Positions 8,447 through 16,444 of a stretch of 64,000 nucleotides of DNA are shown here, one piece after another. Source of the DNA: Pseudoalteromonas sp. 0303. GTDB lineage: Bacteria > Pseudomonadota > Gammaproteobacteria > Enterobacterales > Alteromonadaceae. Made by a program: the position numbers and the translations under genes. Location of the stretch: positions 29,071-93,070 of the forward strand of contig NZ_JABVXF010000018.1 of NCBI RefSeq assembly GCF_013349995.1, in the 5' to 3' direction. The notes under the pieces were generated by a model, which saw only the letters and a list, made by a program, of their open reading frames with translations, was not told the DNA's origin and did no database searches. Numbering within the stretch: position 1 is the first letter of the stretch; every line of letters starts with the position of its first letter.

Positions 8447-8505
8447 CCTCGTTACGTGTTGAAGGCAGCTCATAGAGCGCCTGTTTTATTTGTGGCCGTG
8501 AAGCC
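8447..8505 (-). promoter_or_regulatory. Shared leader, copy 2
   Basis: Hairpin II is AGGCGCTCTATGAGCTGCCT, where the changed loop lengthens the stem by GCTC/GAGC. Hairpin I is reduced to GGC-TTCACG-GCC. ACGT box and GAGG present. Confidence 0.8.
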
Positions 8506-8550
8506 AATTAGACACCTTAAATATATCACAGAAATATTAAAATGCACTAA

Positions 8551-8584
8551 TGGCCATCATAGTCATTTTTAACTATGCTCGATA
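8551..8584. promoter_or_regulatory. CATAG-CTATG operator, locus 1
   Basis: CATAGTCATTTTTAACTATG (8558-8577) within a longer shared context TGGCCATCATAG...CTATGCTCGATA. It lies upstream of the 8219-8440 leader and just after the C5-methyltransferase terminator. Confidence 0.6.
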
Positions 8585-8587
8585 AAA

Positions 8588-8610
8588 AAATGCACCCAAA
8601 GGATGCATTT
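8588..8610 (-). terminator. Terminator of C5-methyltransferase gene
   Basis: AAATGCA/TGCATTT stem with a T-run on the minus strand, just after the stop at 8615. Confidence 0.7.
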
Positions 8611-8614
8611 ATTT

Positions 8615-9991
8615 TTAGGCAGCTTTTAACATATCGTTGTCGTTTGAAGCTTCAGAAGCCCACTTGCCAATCGCGAAGCCAACAGCCGTAAAGACTGGGT
8701 ATGCAATGGACTGACCCAGTAGCTCATGCGCAATTGTCGAAGAGACACCTTTAATCAACCGTACCGGCACACCTTTCACCCCTGCATGCTCTGTAGGAGT
8801 AAATAGTCTAGTCAGTACACCGTCAGGATGTTTAACAAACGCATCCGTTGAACCGGCTTTATGGTACAAGCGACGAATTGTAGGCACAGATGATTCTGTA
8901 CCATCCAATAAAGCTCGCTTAAAGCCCTTACCGGCCTTCTTGTCCCGAACCTCTTTGTCAACTAGGTACTGATAAGTTTTCCATCGAGAGTCATCTAGCG
9001 GCACATCTTCAAGTATTTCAGAAACACTATTGGGTTTTTGCTGTAAAGGTTTGACTAGCTCCATATTGAATTTAGGCATTCCTTTACTCGTAGCTATTAC
9101 GCACATTCTGTCTCTATTCTCTAAGCAACCAAACTCATTGCCATTAAGAACATCAACCTCAAGTTCATAGCCCCAGGTTTCCAGCACAGACTTAATTACA
9201 GCCATACTTGTAGACGATAAGTAATCAGGCACATTTTCCAGAATTATTAACCCTGGTTGACACTGACCAATGAACTGCAAAGCGTGGAAAAAACAAGCAC
9301 CGGCTGCATCGTGAAACTCTGCTGCTTTTATTTTGTTCTTACTTTTCCCTGCCTTAGAAGCTCCTGTGCATGGTATGCCAGCTATTAGAACATCCACTTT
9401 TGGCGGGTTCTTTAGCTCGACAAATTCAATTCCACTTTCGATAAGAATTGAATCTTCACGGAAAAGTTCTGGTTGATTCGCTACCATCGTATCCAGGTAC
9501 TGACGTTCCTGTTCTACGATGAATTTTGTATAGCAGTTAATACCGGCCTTTGTTAAACCTTCATGTAGTGCAGCATCGATGATACCGCCCCCTGAAAATA
9601 ACGAACCGATAGTAAGCGCCTCACCTTTTTTAACCTTACGATTAAAGCGGTCAACGCGCTCTGCTGTTTTACGATCAATACCATGAACCTCAATAGTAGC
9701 CACACCGTTCTTGACCACCACACGAAGAAGAACACCTACATCACCAAACATTTCACCAAGCTCATCATCTTTAATTTCAATAAGCGGGTAAATTCGGCCA
9801 TTCCGGTCACGCTTGGAAACTGAAAATCGACCTTCAGGTACAACTTTCAGGACAGCGACTTTCTTTTCATGATCAAGTTGGATGTCTAGCTTTTGACCTA
9901 TTTGGAAGCTACTACTTAGCTTACTTCCTTCAAGCCACACTCTAGGTACACCGCGATTTTCGCCAAGACGAGTATTAATTACTGTCAACAT
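8615..9991 (-). CDS. DNA (cytosine-5) methyltransferase
   Basis: 458 aa. The C5-methyltransferase core runs from about residue 127: motif I SLFSGGGIIDAA (130-141), motif IV with the catalytic cysteine GIPCTGAS (206-213, Cys208) and motif VI LENVPDY (251-257). The first 125 residues are an unusual extra domain, mostly beta, absent from M.HhaI-type enzymes. No nuclease gene is adjacent. The divergent intergenic region carries TGTCTAGTATC, also found twice at the small HTH gene at 13819, suggesting C-protein-like control. The reiterated leader precedes it. Confidence 0.9.
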   Translation of the reverse strand: MLTVINTRLGENRGVPRVWLEGSKLSSSFQIGQKLDIQLDHEKKVAVLKVVPEGRFSVSKRDRNGRIYPLIEIKDDELGEMFGDVGVLLRVVVKNGVATIEVHGIDRKTAERVDRFNRKVKKGEALTIGSLFSGGGIIDAALHEGLTKAGINCYTKFIVEQERQYLDTMVANQPELFREDSILIESGIEFVELKNPPKVDVLIAGIPCTGASKAGKSKNKIKAAEFHDAAGACFFHALQFIGQCQPGLIILENVPDYLSSTSMAVIKSVLETWGYELEVDVLNGNEFGCLENRDRMCVIATSKGMPKFNMELVKPLQQKPNSVSEILEDVPLDDSRWKTYQYLVDKEVRDKKAGKGFKRALLDGTESSVPTIRRLYHKAGSTDAFVKHPDGVLTRLFTPTEHAGVKGVPVRLIKGVSSTIAHELLGQSIAYPVFTAVGFAIGKWASEASNDNDMLKAA

Positions 9992-9998
9992 ACATTCA

Positions 9999-10033
9999 CC
10001 TCTTTACGTATTACGGGCAGCTGGGAAGCGCCC
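9999..10033 (-). promoter_or_regulatory. Shared leader, copy 3 (C5-methyltransferase)
   Basis: Hairpin II is GGGCGCTTCCCAGCTGCCC: the outer A-U pair is replaced by G-C, with the bulged T kept. ACGT box and GAGG follow. No GGCC hairpin I is evident. Confidence 0.8.
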
Positions 10034-10080
10034 TTTTTAGTCATTTAATAATCAACACCAGGTTAGCAAAATTCCCCCTA

Positions 10081-10093
10081 ATGTCTAGTATCT
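10081..10093. promoter_or_regulatory. TGTCTAGTATC operator in divergent promoter region
   Basis: ATGTCTAGTATCT, identical over 13 bp to 14031-14043 upstream of the HTH gene at 13819. It lies between the divergent C5-methyltransferase and J-domain genes. Confidence 0.6.
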
Positions 10094-10127
10094 CGACGCA
10101 CATACACCTATAATCAAAGTGATTTAC

Positions 10128-10186
10128 GCCATTTTTGGCAACACAAAAACAGGCGCTCTATGAGCTGCCTTCAACACGTAAAGAGG
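10128..10186 (+). promoter_or_regulatory. Shared leader, copy 4 (J-domain gene)
   Basis: A plus-strand copy. Hairpin I is GCCA-TTTT-TGGC instead of GGCC-NNN-GGCC. Hairpin II is AGGCGCTCTATGAGCTGCCT; then CAACACGTAAAGAGG, 7 nt before ATG 10194. Confidence 0.85.
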
Positions 10187-10193
10187 AAACACT

Positions 10194-11264
10194 ATGAATA
10201 TACATAGCGCTATTGAGTTGATCGCATCTGCTGGCAATGGCATTGCTGCTGATTTCACTGAACTGAAACGTCTATACAAACGTGCAGCCTTAGCTTGTCA
10301 TCCAGACCGAGTTAACAGCAATGAATCATCAGTATCAATGAAAACATTGAATGAAGCGTGGGATTTTGTATCCGGCAAGGTGGAGTTAGTAAACGACACA
10401 CTTAACGGCACATCAAATAACGTTCGTACTGCTAAGGTCAACGACCCTATTGAGTCACACGAACTAACCCACTCTAACTTACCGGCCTTTGCGAGCCGTG
10501 AAACTCTACTCCGTGAAGCATTCATGATCATCGATGATGAAAAATGGAATAACTGGACGGATGTTCGCTTTAAAACGGTTTACTTTAGCAAGTACCAGGT
10601 GCGTGTACACACCTACAGTAGTTCAATCCACATAACAACTCTTGCCAATGCGCTTGAGGCCAGAAAGACTTGTGAGAAATACACAATTCACTGGAACGTA
10701 GGATCAGACGCTGAAGGTTACAGCCGCTTTCTTGAATGGGTTCGCAATATAAGCCAAACAGAGTGCATTACAGGTGTTATTGCTCATCTGTATATCGCAA
10801 ACTATCAAGAACGCCGCGATGGTGTATTTGAAGCTGAATTGATGCCAGGGCTCACAGTAACGCGAAGAGAAGTAAAGTCAGGTCAGGTGTTCTCACCTTT
10901 CAAACTTCACAAACTCAAGCCTCTAACTGAGATACCTGAAAAGGTTCGTGCTTTACACTTAATCAAAATGCTCGCTAACGGCCAATACCGTCAACTGCAT
11001 AGAAAAAGTTACCTTACTGATGATTATGCTTATGATGCCGCGAACAATCACGGTGCAAAAGTATATGAAAACCCCTTCCCTCTTCTGGCTGATCTCATCG
11101 AGGACCGCAGCGGAGGTTTCCACTTCTTTCATAGTGGTCATGGGGTTTACAGCTTTGGTGATCATATGAACGATAGCAAGTCTATCGTGCCGGTGATTGA
11201 CAACCGTTTTCCAGCCGTAGATTTGATATCTACTAAGCTAAACGAACAAGCCTATCTCCAATAA
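10194..11264 (+). CDS. J-domain (DnaJ-like) protein
   Basis: 356 aa. The N-terminal 60 residues form a J domain: helix II LKRLYKRAALACHPDRVN carries the invariant HPD that stimulates DnaK/Hsp70 ATPase, and the following helix has LNEAWDFV. No G/F-rich linker or zinc-finger domain is present; the remaining 290 residues are not recognised. It could recruit host DnaK to plasmid replication or transfer proteins. It has its own leader and terminator and is divergent from the C5-methyltransferase. Confidence 0.8.
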   Translation: MNIHSAIELIASAGNGIAADFTELKRLYKRAALACHPDRVNSNESSVSMKTLNEAWDFVSGKVELVNDTLNGTSNNVRTAKVNDPIESHELTHSNLPAFASRETLLREAFMIIDDEKWNNWTDVRFKTVYFSKYQVRVHTYSSSIHITTLANALEARKTCEKYTIHWNVGSDAEGYSRFLEWVRNISQTECITGVIAHLYIANYQERRDGVFEAELMPGLTVTRREVKSGQVFSPFKLHKLKPLTEIPEKVRALHLIKMLANGQYRQLHRKSYLTDDYAYDAANNHGAKVYENPFPLLADLIEDRSGGFHFFHSGHGVYSFGDHMNDSKSIVPVIDNRFPAVDLISTKLNEQAYLQ

Positions 11265-11268
11265 CAAG

Positions 11269-11294
11269 CAGGCCCTTTAAGGGCCTGTTTTTTT
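11269..11294 (+). terminator. Terminator of J-domain gene
   Basis: Perfect stem CAGGCCCTT/AAGGGCCTG followed by TTTTTTT. Confidence 0.85.
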
Positions 11295-11310
11295 GCTCAT
11301 TTTCAACCTT

Positions 11311-11745
11311 TTATTGCGGGCGGCTATTAAAGGGGACCAGGTAGCAGTTCGTATTGCTTATGCAAAGTACGTTTTTAAGTTCACCCTTTTTCTTATGCAA
11401 AGACACCAAAGCACTTTTATCTATGTTGCTTAACTCCACATTACCTTTGACAACATAGATGCCAGAAGTCGTCTCAACTTGAGTATAATCGCCGTCCAAG
11501 GTAGCACTAACAAACTCGCCAGCATCCCTGTCTTCTAATATTTTTAAACAGAAACCATTAACTTCACAGGTCGGGGCCGTAACAATCCACGCCAGAGCTT
11601 TAGAGCCTTCAAACATAAATTCTCTAGCGTCTTTGGTTTCGGCGCTATCTAAAAACCACGCGAGATAAACAATTCCAGCATTAATAAACAGAATAAAAGG
11701 AAGATACTTTATCACTCCCCGCATAGTTTCTTTAATTTCTGACAT
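11311..11745 (-). CDS. Small membrane-anchored hypothetical protein
   Basis: 144 aa, ATG 11745 after GGTAAATAGAGT. One N-terminal transmembrane helix (about residues 13-31, LPFILFINAGIVYLAWFL) and a C-terminal predicted periplasmic domain with four cysteines (TCEVNGFC and CISNTNC). Last of three tandem genes. Unrecognised. Confidence 0.6.
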   Translation of the reverse strand: MSEIKETMRGVIKYLPFILFINAGIVYLAWFLDSAETKDAREFMFEGSKALAWIVTAPTCEVNGFCLKILEDRDAGEFVSATLDGDYTQVETTSGIYVVKGNVELSNIDKSALVSLHKKKGELKNVLCISNTNCYLVPFNSRPQ

Positions 11746-11768
11746 ACTCTATTTACCTTTTATGCTCA

Positions 11769-11966
11769 CTAGTCGATTTGCTGCAATTCGACAACAGCTT
11801 CTTTGGCGGCCATCATTACCGAATACTCTGTTTGCTGATATTCATTATCAAGCTCGCCACCCAAACCTTCGCACCATGTTTGATACTCTTCTTCAGCTAC
11901 ATCTTCACTAAATCCATTGGCTAAAAATTCAGATTTCCAGTGTTTGTACAACCATTCAAGCGCCAT
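11769..11966 (-). CDS. Hypothetical small protein
   Basis: 65 aa from ATG 11966 with GGAAA upstream; GTG 11984 is an alternative start. Acidic and helical with a tryptophan-rich N-terminus. Adjacent to the preceding ORF; unrecognised. Confidence 0.5.
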   Translation of the reverse strand: MALEWLYKHWKSEFLANGFSEDVAEEEYQTWCEGLGGELDNEYQQTEYSVMMAAKEAVVELQQID

Positions 11967-11983
11967 AGTTATTTTTCCAATCA

Positions 11984-12145
11984 CTAAAATTTGTCGTACA
12001 TAGCTTTATTAAGCGCAACTTCAGGAGTAAGTTTTGCGTGAAACCAATCTCTCCACTGGCCTTTCTTCTCCCAACTTTTATATTGCCGTTTTTCAGCTAA
12101 GATACGAACTTGATTGAACCAAATTAGAAACTTCACCTTTATCAT
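11984..12145 (-). CDS. Hypothetical small basic protein
   Basis: 53 aa from ATG 12145; an in-frame extension to 12259 has no ribosome site. Strongly basic (many K, R, W), ending at the possible GTG start of the next gene. The start is uncertain because the Shine-Dalgarno is weak. Confidence 0.4.
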   Translation of the reverse strand: MIKVKFLIWFNQVRILAEKRQYKSWEKKGQWRDWFHAKLTPEVALNKAMYDKF

Positions 12146-12230
12146 CCTTTGTTTATTATTGCGTCTATTTTTCTTGTGGCTTAATCGCATAGTATTCCAA
12201 CTAACCGTGTTCTGCTTCTGTAGCCCAGCA

Positions 12231-12610
12231 ATAAAGTATAATACTGAGTAGAGCTTCAAGGTTTGTATTTTGGTTTATAAACTTGAAGCTGGGAAACAAA
12301 GATTCATACTAGACTTAGGTAGCAGCTTATATTCGCGCTCAATTCAAACAATAAAGTTTCATACTGAACCTGAAATATTTACCACCTTATCGAAATAAAA
12401 GTGGTAAAAAACCAAACAAACTGCCACTTTTACGAAACAAAACAGTGAAAAACTGAAACAAATTACCAGTTTTGTAGAACAAGCAGCAAGAACTGGTAAA
12501 GTTTTACTGCTGCAAATTGCCATCTAGCAGTATGAAACTATATTGCTTAGGATGATACTTTATTGTGCGGGGTGAAACTTTATTGTGCGGGGTGAAACTT
12601 TATTGTTCAC
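12231..12610. repeat. Iteron-like repeats, CAATAAAGTTTCATACTG family
   Basis: About 380 bp largely without genes. CAATAAAGTTTCATACTG-type words occur at about 12230 and 12350 on the plus strand, and four times between about 12525 and 12605 on the minus strand, the last two identical in tandem. The core AAAGTxxCATACT resembles the AAAAGTACGATACT core of the array at 20.3 kb. Between the copies are AT-rich sequence and words like GTGGTAAAAAACC. This suggests an initiator-binding or incompatibility region, but no Rep_3-type gene is adjacent. 12611-12699 shows nothing clear. Confidence 0.5.
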
Positions 12611-12699
12611 CCACAGCTTCAAAAGCTGATTGTTCAGCGTGTAAACAACGTTACTAACCACAACAATACAAACTTCCACAATTCCATAAATACCCCCCA

Positions 12700-13275
12700 T
12701 TAACCGCTCTTAACAACTTCAAAAGCCTCAATTATTTCGTTAATTGAACCATTTTCTAAATCTAATTTTTCTGGTTTACGCGTTTGTTGGATTTTACGTA
12801 CCAGATCAACACCCAACAAAGAGTTGAAATTTTCTTCCTTGATTGTAAATTCATCAAACCAAAGAAATTCACAACAATTTATTGCATGACTGATAAATAC
12901 CTCTCCTTTTTGGAACGCCTCATTACCGTACCCACCAATCAAAATTTGAACATCGGTACTTGTTCGTAAATAATCAAATAGCTCATTAGTCTCTATTGCG
13001 TTAGAGATAATATTAAGTGCATGTGGAACAACAATAATATTACTACCTTTAACAGAGGCCTTTTTAATGCTTTCTACAAGATTACCTGTTACAGAGCAAT
13101 GAGCTATTTCGCATAAACTGTCTTTATTATTTCCAAGGAAGTTAATACAATCCTCTAAGCTATCGCCATTATCCAACCATATAATTTTACAATTACTTCT
13201 TAGTGCTTTAACTAATAAATATAAGCTCAACCCTGAACCTAAATCACCAAATGTTATTTCATATTTTTTTGGCAT
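12700..13275 (-). CDS. Hypothetical protein
   Basis: 191 aa from ATG 13275 with GGGGG upstream; the in-frame extension to 13365 is unlikely. It starts MPKKYEITFGDLGSGLSLYL, then alternates strands and helices as in a Rossmann-like fold (KIIWLDN, NIIVVPHAL, VQILIGGYGN). The glycine-rich start is not a classic Walker A, so nucleotide binding is not claimed. It forms a pair with 13373-13738. Confidence 0.6.
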   Translation of the reverse strand: MPKKYEITFGDLGSGLSLYLLVKALRSNCKIIWLDNGDSLEDCINFLGNNKDSLCEIAHCSVTGNLVESIKKASVKGSNIIVVPHALNIISNAIETNELFDYLRTSTDVQILIGGYGNEAFQKGEVFISHAINCCEFLWFDEFTIKEENFNSLLGVDLVRKIQQTRKPEKLDLENGSINEIIEAFEVVKSG

Positions 13276-13372
13276 AAAGCCCCCTTTATTTAATAACGTC
13301 AATTTGTTCATGAACAATTTAACCTCTTTACATAGAGCAAAACGGTGTAAAAAAAAGTATTCCAATTTCAGA

Positions 13373-13738
13373 CTAAGGTAAGTTTAATTCGTACTCATCA
13401 TCTTCAAACCTTTTAATGTAACCATTTGCAAGCCCCAAAATATTGAATAATTCCAAATGCTCACTACCTAAAACATCTTTTAGCTGGTTAATACTAAACT
13501 TCTCGCTAAATTCAACATCTTTAATTGAAGCCTTCCAAGCGCTTCTAAATTTAGAATCTAAATCTGAGTCTGAGGATTTTGCAAACAACCGATGGTAAGT
13601 TATACCCTTAATCATAAAATTATGAGGGTTCTTATATTTAGTCTCATCTTCACCAGATTTACATCTGATGCACGAACACTCGCCAACTTCAAATGCACTT
13701 TCAAGCATTGCAACTAAGTCTGTTACTGGCTTTGACAT
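13373..13738 (-). CDS. Hypothetical protein with CxC-xx-C cluster
   Basis: 121 aa from ATG 13738 after GGAGAAAAT. A cysteine cluster (GECSCIRCKSG, near residues 22-32) could bind metal. The C-terminal half is acidic and helical. It lies upstream of the 12700 gene in the same orientation. Unrecognised. Confidence 0.55.
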   Translation of the reverse strand: MSKPVTDLVAMLESAFEVGECSCIRCKSGEDETKYKNPHNFMIKGITYHRLFAKSSDSDLDSKFRSAWKASIKDVEFSEKFSINQLKDVLGSEHLELFNILGLANGYIKRFEDDEYELNLP

Positions 13739-13818
13739 ATTTTCTCCAACTTTTATTCTAATTAGCTTTTGTGAGTAGCGCTTAATGAAACGCCACTGGC
13801 AAAAGCCTGTCATTCCAA

Positions 13819-13992
13819 CTATTGTTTTTTATCTGGCAAGCCCTTTACAGCATCCAGATCCCTCACTTTTCCAGCGCTGGCAACACGAGATAATTGCCTT
13901 TCGGATAGCTCCCAACGCTTCGCTATATCTTCAAATCTCCAGCCTTTGGCGTTAGCTATCCGCTGAAATTCTGTAATCTTTCTACCCGTCAT
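13819..13992 (-). CDS. Small HTH regulator (C-protein-like)
   Basis: 57 aa. It contains a recognisable helix-turn-helix (KGWRFEDIAKRWELSERQLS, about residues 16-35). ATG 13992 directly abuts the operator ATATGTCTAGTAT and has no Shine-Dalgarno, suggesting a leaderless message, as in many restriction-modification controller proteins. The same operator word occurs in the C5-methyltransferase/J-domain intergenic region, so it probably controls itself and those genes. Confidence 0.65.
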   Translation of the reverse strand: MTGRKITEFQRIANAKGWRFEDIAKRWELSERQLSRVASAGKVRDLDAVKGLPDKKQ

Positions 13993-14042
13993 ATATGTCT
14001 AGTATACCTTTCTAGCCTAACCTGTCAAATATGTCTAGTATC
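13993..14042. promoter_or_regulatory. Tandem TGTCTAGTAT operators of the HTH gene
   Basis: ATATGTCTAGTAT at 13993-14005 and 14029-14041, centre spacing 36 bp, immediately upstream of ATG 13992. Confidence 0.65.
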
Positions 14043-14263
14043 TGTTTATACCAAACAAGATGGCACTGGTAAATAACATTGGAATCCCCAGCAATTTACG
14101 TAATTTCCAACATGGCATCATTTTTAACCTATAAATTTTATAAGGCGCGTTCTTGTTGGGAATATTGGAATAGTCGGTTTTAGCGAAACTTGCCTATATG
14201 AAATATTTTCCTCATTACTATTATCACTATATTTAACTTTTTTATGAGCAAGCGTAATCGAGA

Positions 14264-14280
14264 AATTAGGCATGCCTAAT
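14264..14280. promoter_or_regulatory. Palindrome, site 3 (one base short)
   Basis: AATTAGGCATGCCTAAT followed by C instead of T. It lies upstream of the leader of the 14396 gene. The surrounding 14043-14329 stretch is AT-rich with no other clear element. Confidence 0.75.
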
Positions 14281-14329
14281 CTGCCAGTTGCCAGCACTTA
14301 CTAAATTGGCTAGTATTTAATCGTCTCCT

Positions 14330-14388
14330 GCCATGAATGGCAAAAAGCAAAACAGGCGCTTTCGAGCTGCCTTCAATACGTAATGAGG
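14330..14388 (+). promoter_or_regulatory. Shared leader, copy 5
   Basis: A plus-strand copy. Hairpin I is GCCA-TGAA-TGGC. Hairpin II is canonical (14354-14372). CAATACGTAATGAGG ends 7 nt before ATG 14396. Confidence 0.85.
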
Positions 14389-14395
14389 TAATACT

Positions 14396-14839
14396 ATGAC
14401 ACCGAATAATCAACCGGTTAATCAAGCTGTCTCAATCGATACTCTGTTAGCTCTACGCTTAAACTTGAAAGGCAAAGTACCCGCCCCGACCGTTAAGCCA
14501 AAGCCAACTAAAAAACCTATCGATATATCACTTGAGAAGTACCAGGAAGCCGTAGATTTTTATACAGATCATCCCAACCAAGAAATGTATAAAAGTTACC
14601 TGGCTAGTTTATCCATTTGCAAAACGTTGAAAGAGGCCTTTGAGCTTTCTGACACAATTGCAAAGGAAACAACCAATGTCAGAAAAAAACGTCTGAAGGG
14701 TATGGAACGAGAAGAGTCCGTGAGCTCATTGCTAATGCAGCGAGTAACGGCACTTGAATCCATCCAACACGCCAAATCAAAACTGGCTGAACTCAAGCAG
14801 GAACGAGTAGAACTGAAGAAAAATAAAAAGCCCCATTAA
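14396..14839 (+). CDS. Hypothetical helical protein with shared leader
   Basis: 147 aa. A proline/lysine-rich linker (about residues 27-43) precedes a long helical, charged region ending in a lysine-rich tail, consistent with nucleic-acid binding or coiled-coil assembly. Unrecognised. It lies between a palindrome/leader and its own strong terminator. Confidence 0.65.
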   Translation: MTPNNQPVNQAVSIDTLLALRLNLKGKVPAPTVKPKPTKKPIDISLEKYQEAVDFYTDHPNQEMYKSYLASLSICKTLKEAFELSDTIAKETTNVRKKRLKGMEREESVSSLLMQRVTALESIQHAKSKLAELKQERVELKKNKKPH

Positions 14840-14852
14840 TGGGGCTTTTTTT
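14826..14852 (+). terminator. Bidirectional terminator
   Basis: AAAAAGCCCCATT/AATGGGGCTTTTTTT palindromic stem between convergent genes. Confidence 0.85.
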
Positions 14853-14857
14853 GGCTA

Positions 14858-15109
14858 TCAATCTTTATCTGAACGCATAAGCAAAATCGCTTTAATGATC
14901 AGAATGAACAGCGCTACCACTATGCAGACTATTCCGATACCCAGTATAAACACAGCTTTTACAATATTAGTGTCAGTTGTAGGTCCGAAAAGTAACGCAC
15001 CTAAACCCAAAAATATCGCACCAACCGCGATGTCAATTAGTAAGCCGTGGGCAAACACTATCAACATCTTTTTGACGAGCCGAGGCCCATCACGTTGCTT
15101 CGCTTTCAA
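14858..15109 (-). CDS. Two-TM hypothetical membrane protein
   Basis: 83 aa starting at TTG 15109, five nt after the GGAGG of its leader; a longer reading to 15178 only translates the leader. Two hydrophobic helices (about residues 16-39 and 48-73). No family recognised. Confidence 0.6.
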   Translation of the reverse strand: MKAKQRDGPRLVKKMLIVFAHGLLIDIAVGAIFLGLGALLFGPTTDTNIVKAVFILGIGIVCIVVALFILIIKAILLMRSDKD

Positions 15110-15114
15110 AGCGA

Positions 15115-15149
15115 CCTCCTTACGTTTAACGGGCAGCTCGAAAGCGCCC
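15115..15149 (-). promoter_or_regulatory. Shared leader, copy 6
   Basis: Hairpin II GGGCGCTTTCGAGCTGCCC, then GTTAAACGTAAGGAGG. The Shine-Dalgarno is stronger than usual and the start is TTG. No hairpin I is seen; the leader overlaps the end of the upstream gene. Confidence 0.8.
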
Positions 15150-15162
15150 TTTTTTTTCAAAA

Positions 15163-16314
15163 TTACGTAGGTCCACAACTATCACCAAATGCACCAGCTG
15201 GTAACACCCAGTTGTCTACAATGATATTATGGGCAAACGTACCTCTATTCATAGCTATTTCTAGCCATTTTTTATCTACCTGATAAGGCGTACCCTTAGC
15301 AGCAACTTCCGCTAACGGAATTTGAACAACCTCTTTATCACTATTGCGTGAAAAGTGGATTGTCTTGCCGTATTTAGCTTCGACCGCTTCAATATTCTCA
15401 AACCGATTCGGCATGAACGTTTGAATGGTTGCTAACTGGTTTGCACTGGCAAAAATGCAAATAAGGCATGAGCATCGACCGAACCCCAAAATATATGCAG
15501 GATGAGGCAAAATGCGGTATTTCTTCATAAGATCCCACACTCGCTCTTCTTCCCAATCTTGTATGATTCGATAGTGATCCACGAAACGCTTTTTATTGCG
15601 TTTAATATCGAAAATCACTTTACCATCGCACCCTATTCGTTTTTGGCCCTGTGCGTCCTTCTGAGCAACTTTCGTCGCTGAGCTGGCATGTGGTTCAAAA
15701 CTAGCGTAACGAGCCCTGCTAGGCGATTCTTCAGCACGCTCACCCGTTAAAACTAGGGTGCGTTTTCCTTCAAATCGCTTTTGATGGCTAATTACCTTTT
15801 TCCCCACGTCCACCTTGAGATATGCTGAACACCAACGTACTCTAAGGTCTGCACTCAGGGCTGGGAACTGTTTACGGGTTCCTAATTTATCGGAATCACC
15901 GCCGACCTTTTTGGTTTCACCTTCCGGAGTTTCAAAAAGAACAGCTGCTGTAGGTGCATTATCCCTTTCCATTTCCCGAAGAAAACCACCTTCCTTCCAT
16001 GAAAAATACAACTTAACGCCCAAAGCTTTGCACAGCGCTTTGCAATATTCCTCAGTGCAAGGCCAGTCCATAAACTCAGGCCCTTCCCCATCAATTAAGT
16101 GATGGTGACATTCTATTTTTTCCCTGGGTATGCCTTGCTCAATGAGCTCAAGCAAACAAGCGACACTATCTTTACCACCGCTTAAAAATACCACGAAGGT
16201 GTCATAAGAATGTAAGTCCACACCGTCAGGCTTCTCGATTAGATAATCAAGATCTAGACTATACGCATTTCCAGATACGAACCTTATAGGCTCTTCACAA
16301 TGAAGTGCTTCCAT
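15163..16314 (-). CDS. PP-loop (PAPS reductase/DndC-like) protein
   Basis: 383 aa from ATG 16314. The ATG 12 bp upstream lies inside the Shine-Dalgarno. PP-loop motif FLSGGKDSVA (about 43-52) is the adenylating ATP-pyrophosphatase signature of PAPS reductases, DndC and tRNA thiolases. A CSCLIC cluster lies in the C-terminal half, followed by helices. It probably adenylates or thiolates a nucleic-acid or small substrate. It is adjacent to a DndB-like gene, but DndD, DndE and DndA are absent, so classic phosphorothioation is not supported. Confidence 0.8.
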   Translation of the reverse strand: MEALHCEEPIRFVSGNAYSLDLDYLIEKPDGVDLHSYDTFVVFLSGGKDSVACLLELIEQGIPREKIECHHHLIDGEGPEFMDWPCTEEYCKALCKALGVKLYFSWKEGGFLREMERDNAPTAAVLFETPEGETKKVGGDSDKLGTRKQFPALSADLRVRWCSAYLKVDVGKKVISHQKRFEGKRTLVLTGERAEESPSRARYASFEPHASSATKVAQKDAQGQKRIGCDGKVIFDIKRNKKRFVDHYRIIQDWEEERVWDLMKKYRILPHPAYILGFGRCSCLICIFASANQLATIQTFMPNRFENIEAVEAKYGKTIHFSRNSDKEVVQIPLAEVAAKGTPYQVDKKWLEIAMNRGTFAHNIIVDNWVLPAGAFGDSCGPT

Positions 16315-16320
16315 ATTTTT

Positions 16321-16379
16321 CCTCATTACGTGTTGAAGGCAGCTCGAAAGCGCCTGTTTTGTTTGTAAGCTAATAAGCT
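16321..16379 (-). promoter_or_regulatory. Shared leader, copy 7
   Basis: Canonical hairpin II (16337-16355). Hairpin I is AGCT-TATT-AGCT in place of GGCC-NNN-GGCC. Shine-Dalgarno TGAGG. Confidence 0.85.
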
Positions 16380-16420
16380 AGTTACATTTAAGATACTACC
16401 GTATTTCACGCAAAAAAAAA

Positions 16421-16443
16421 GCGCCCCGAAGGACGCCTTTATT
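16421..16443 (-). terminator. Terminator of DGQHR gene
   Basis: GCGTCC-TTCG-GGGCGC stem and a long T-run on the minus strand, overlapping the stop region of the 16445 gene. Confidence 0.75.
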
Positions 16444-16444
16444 T

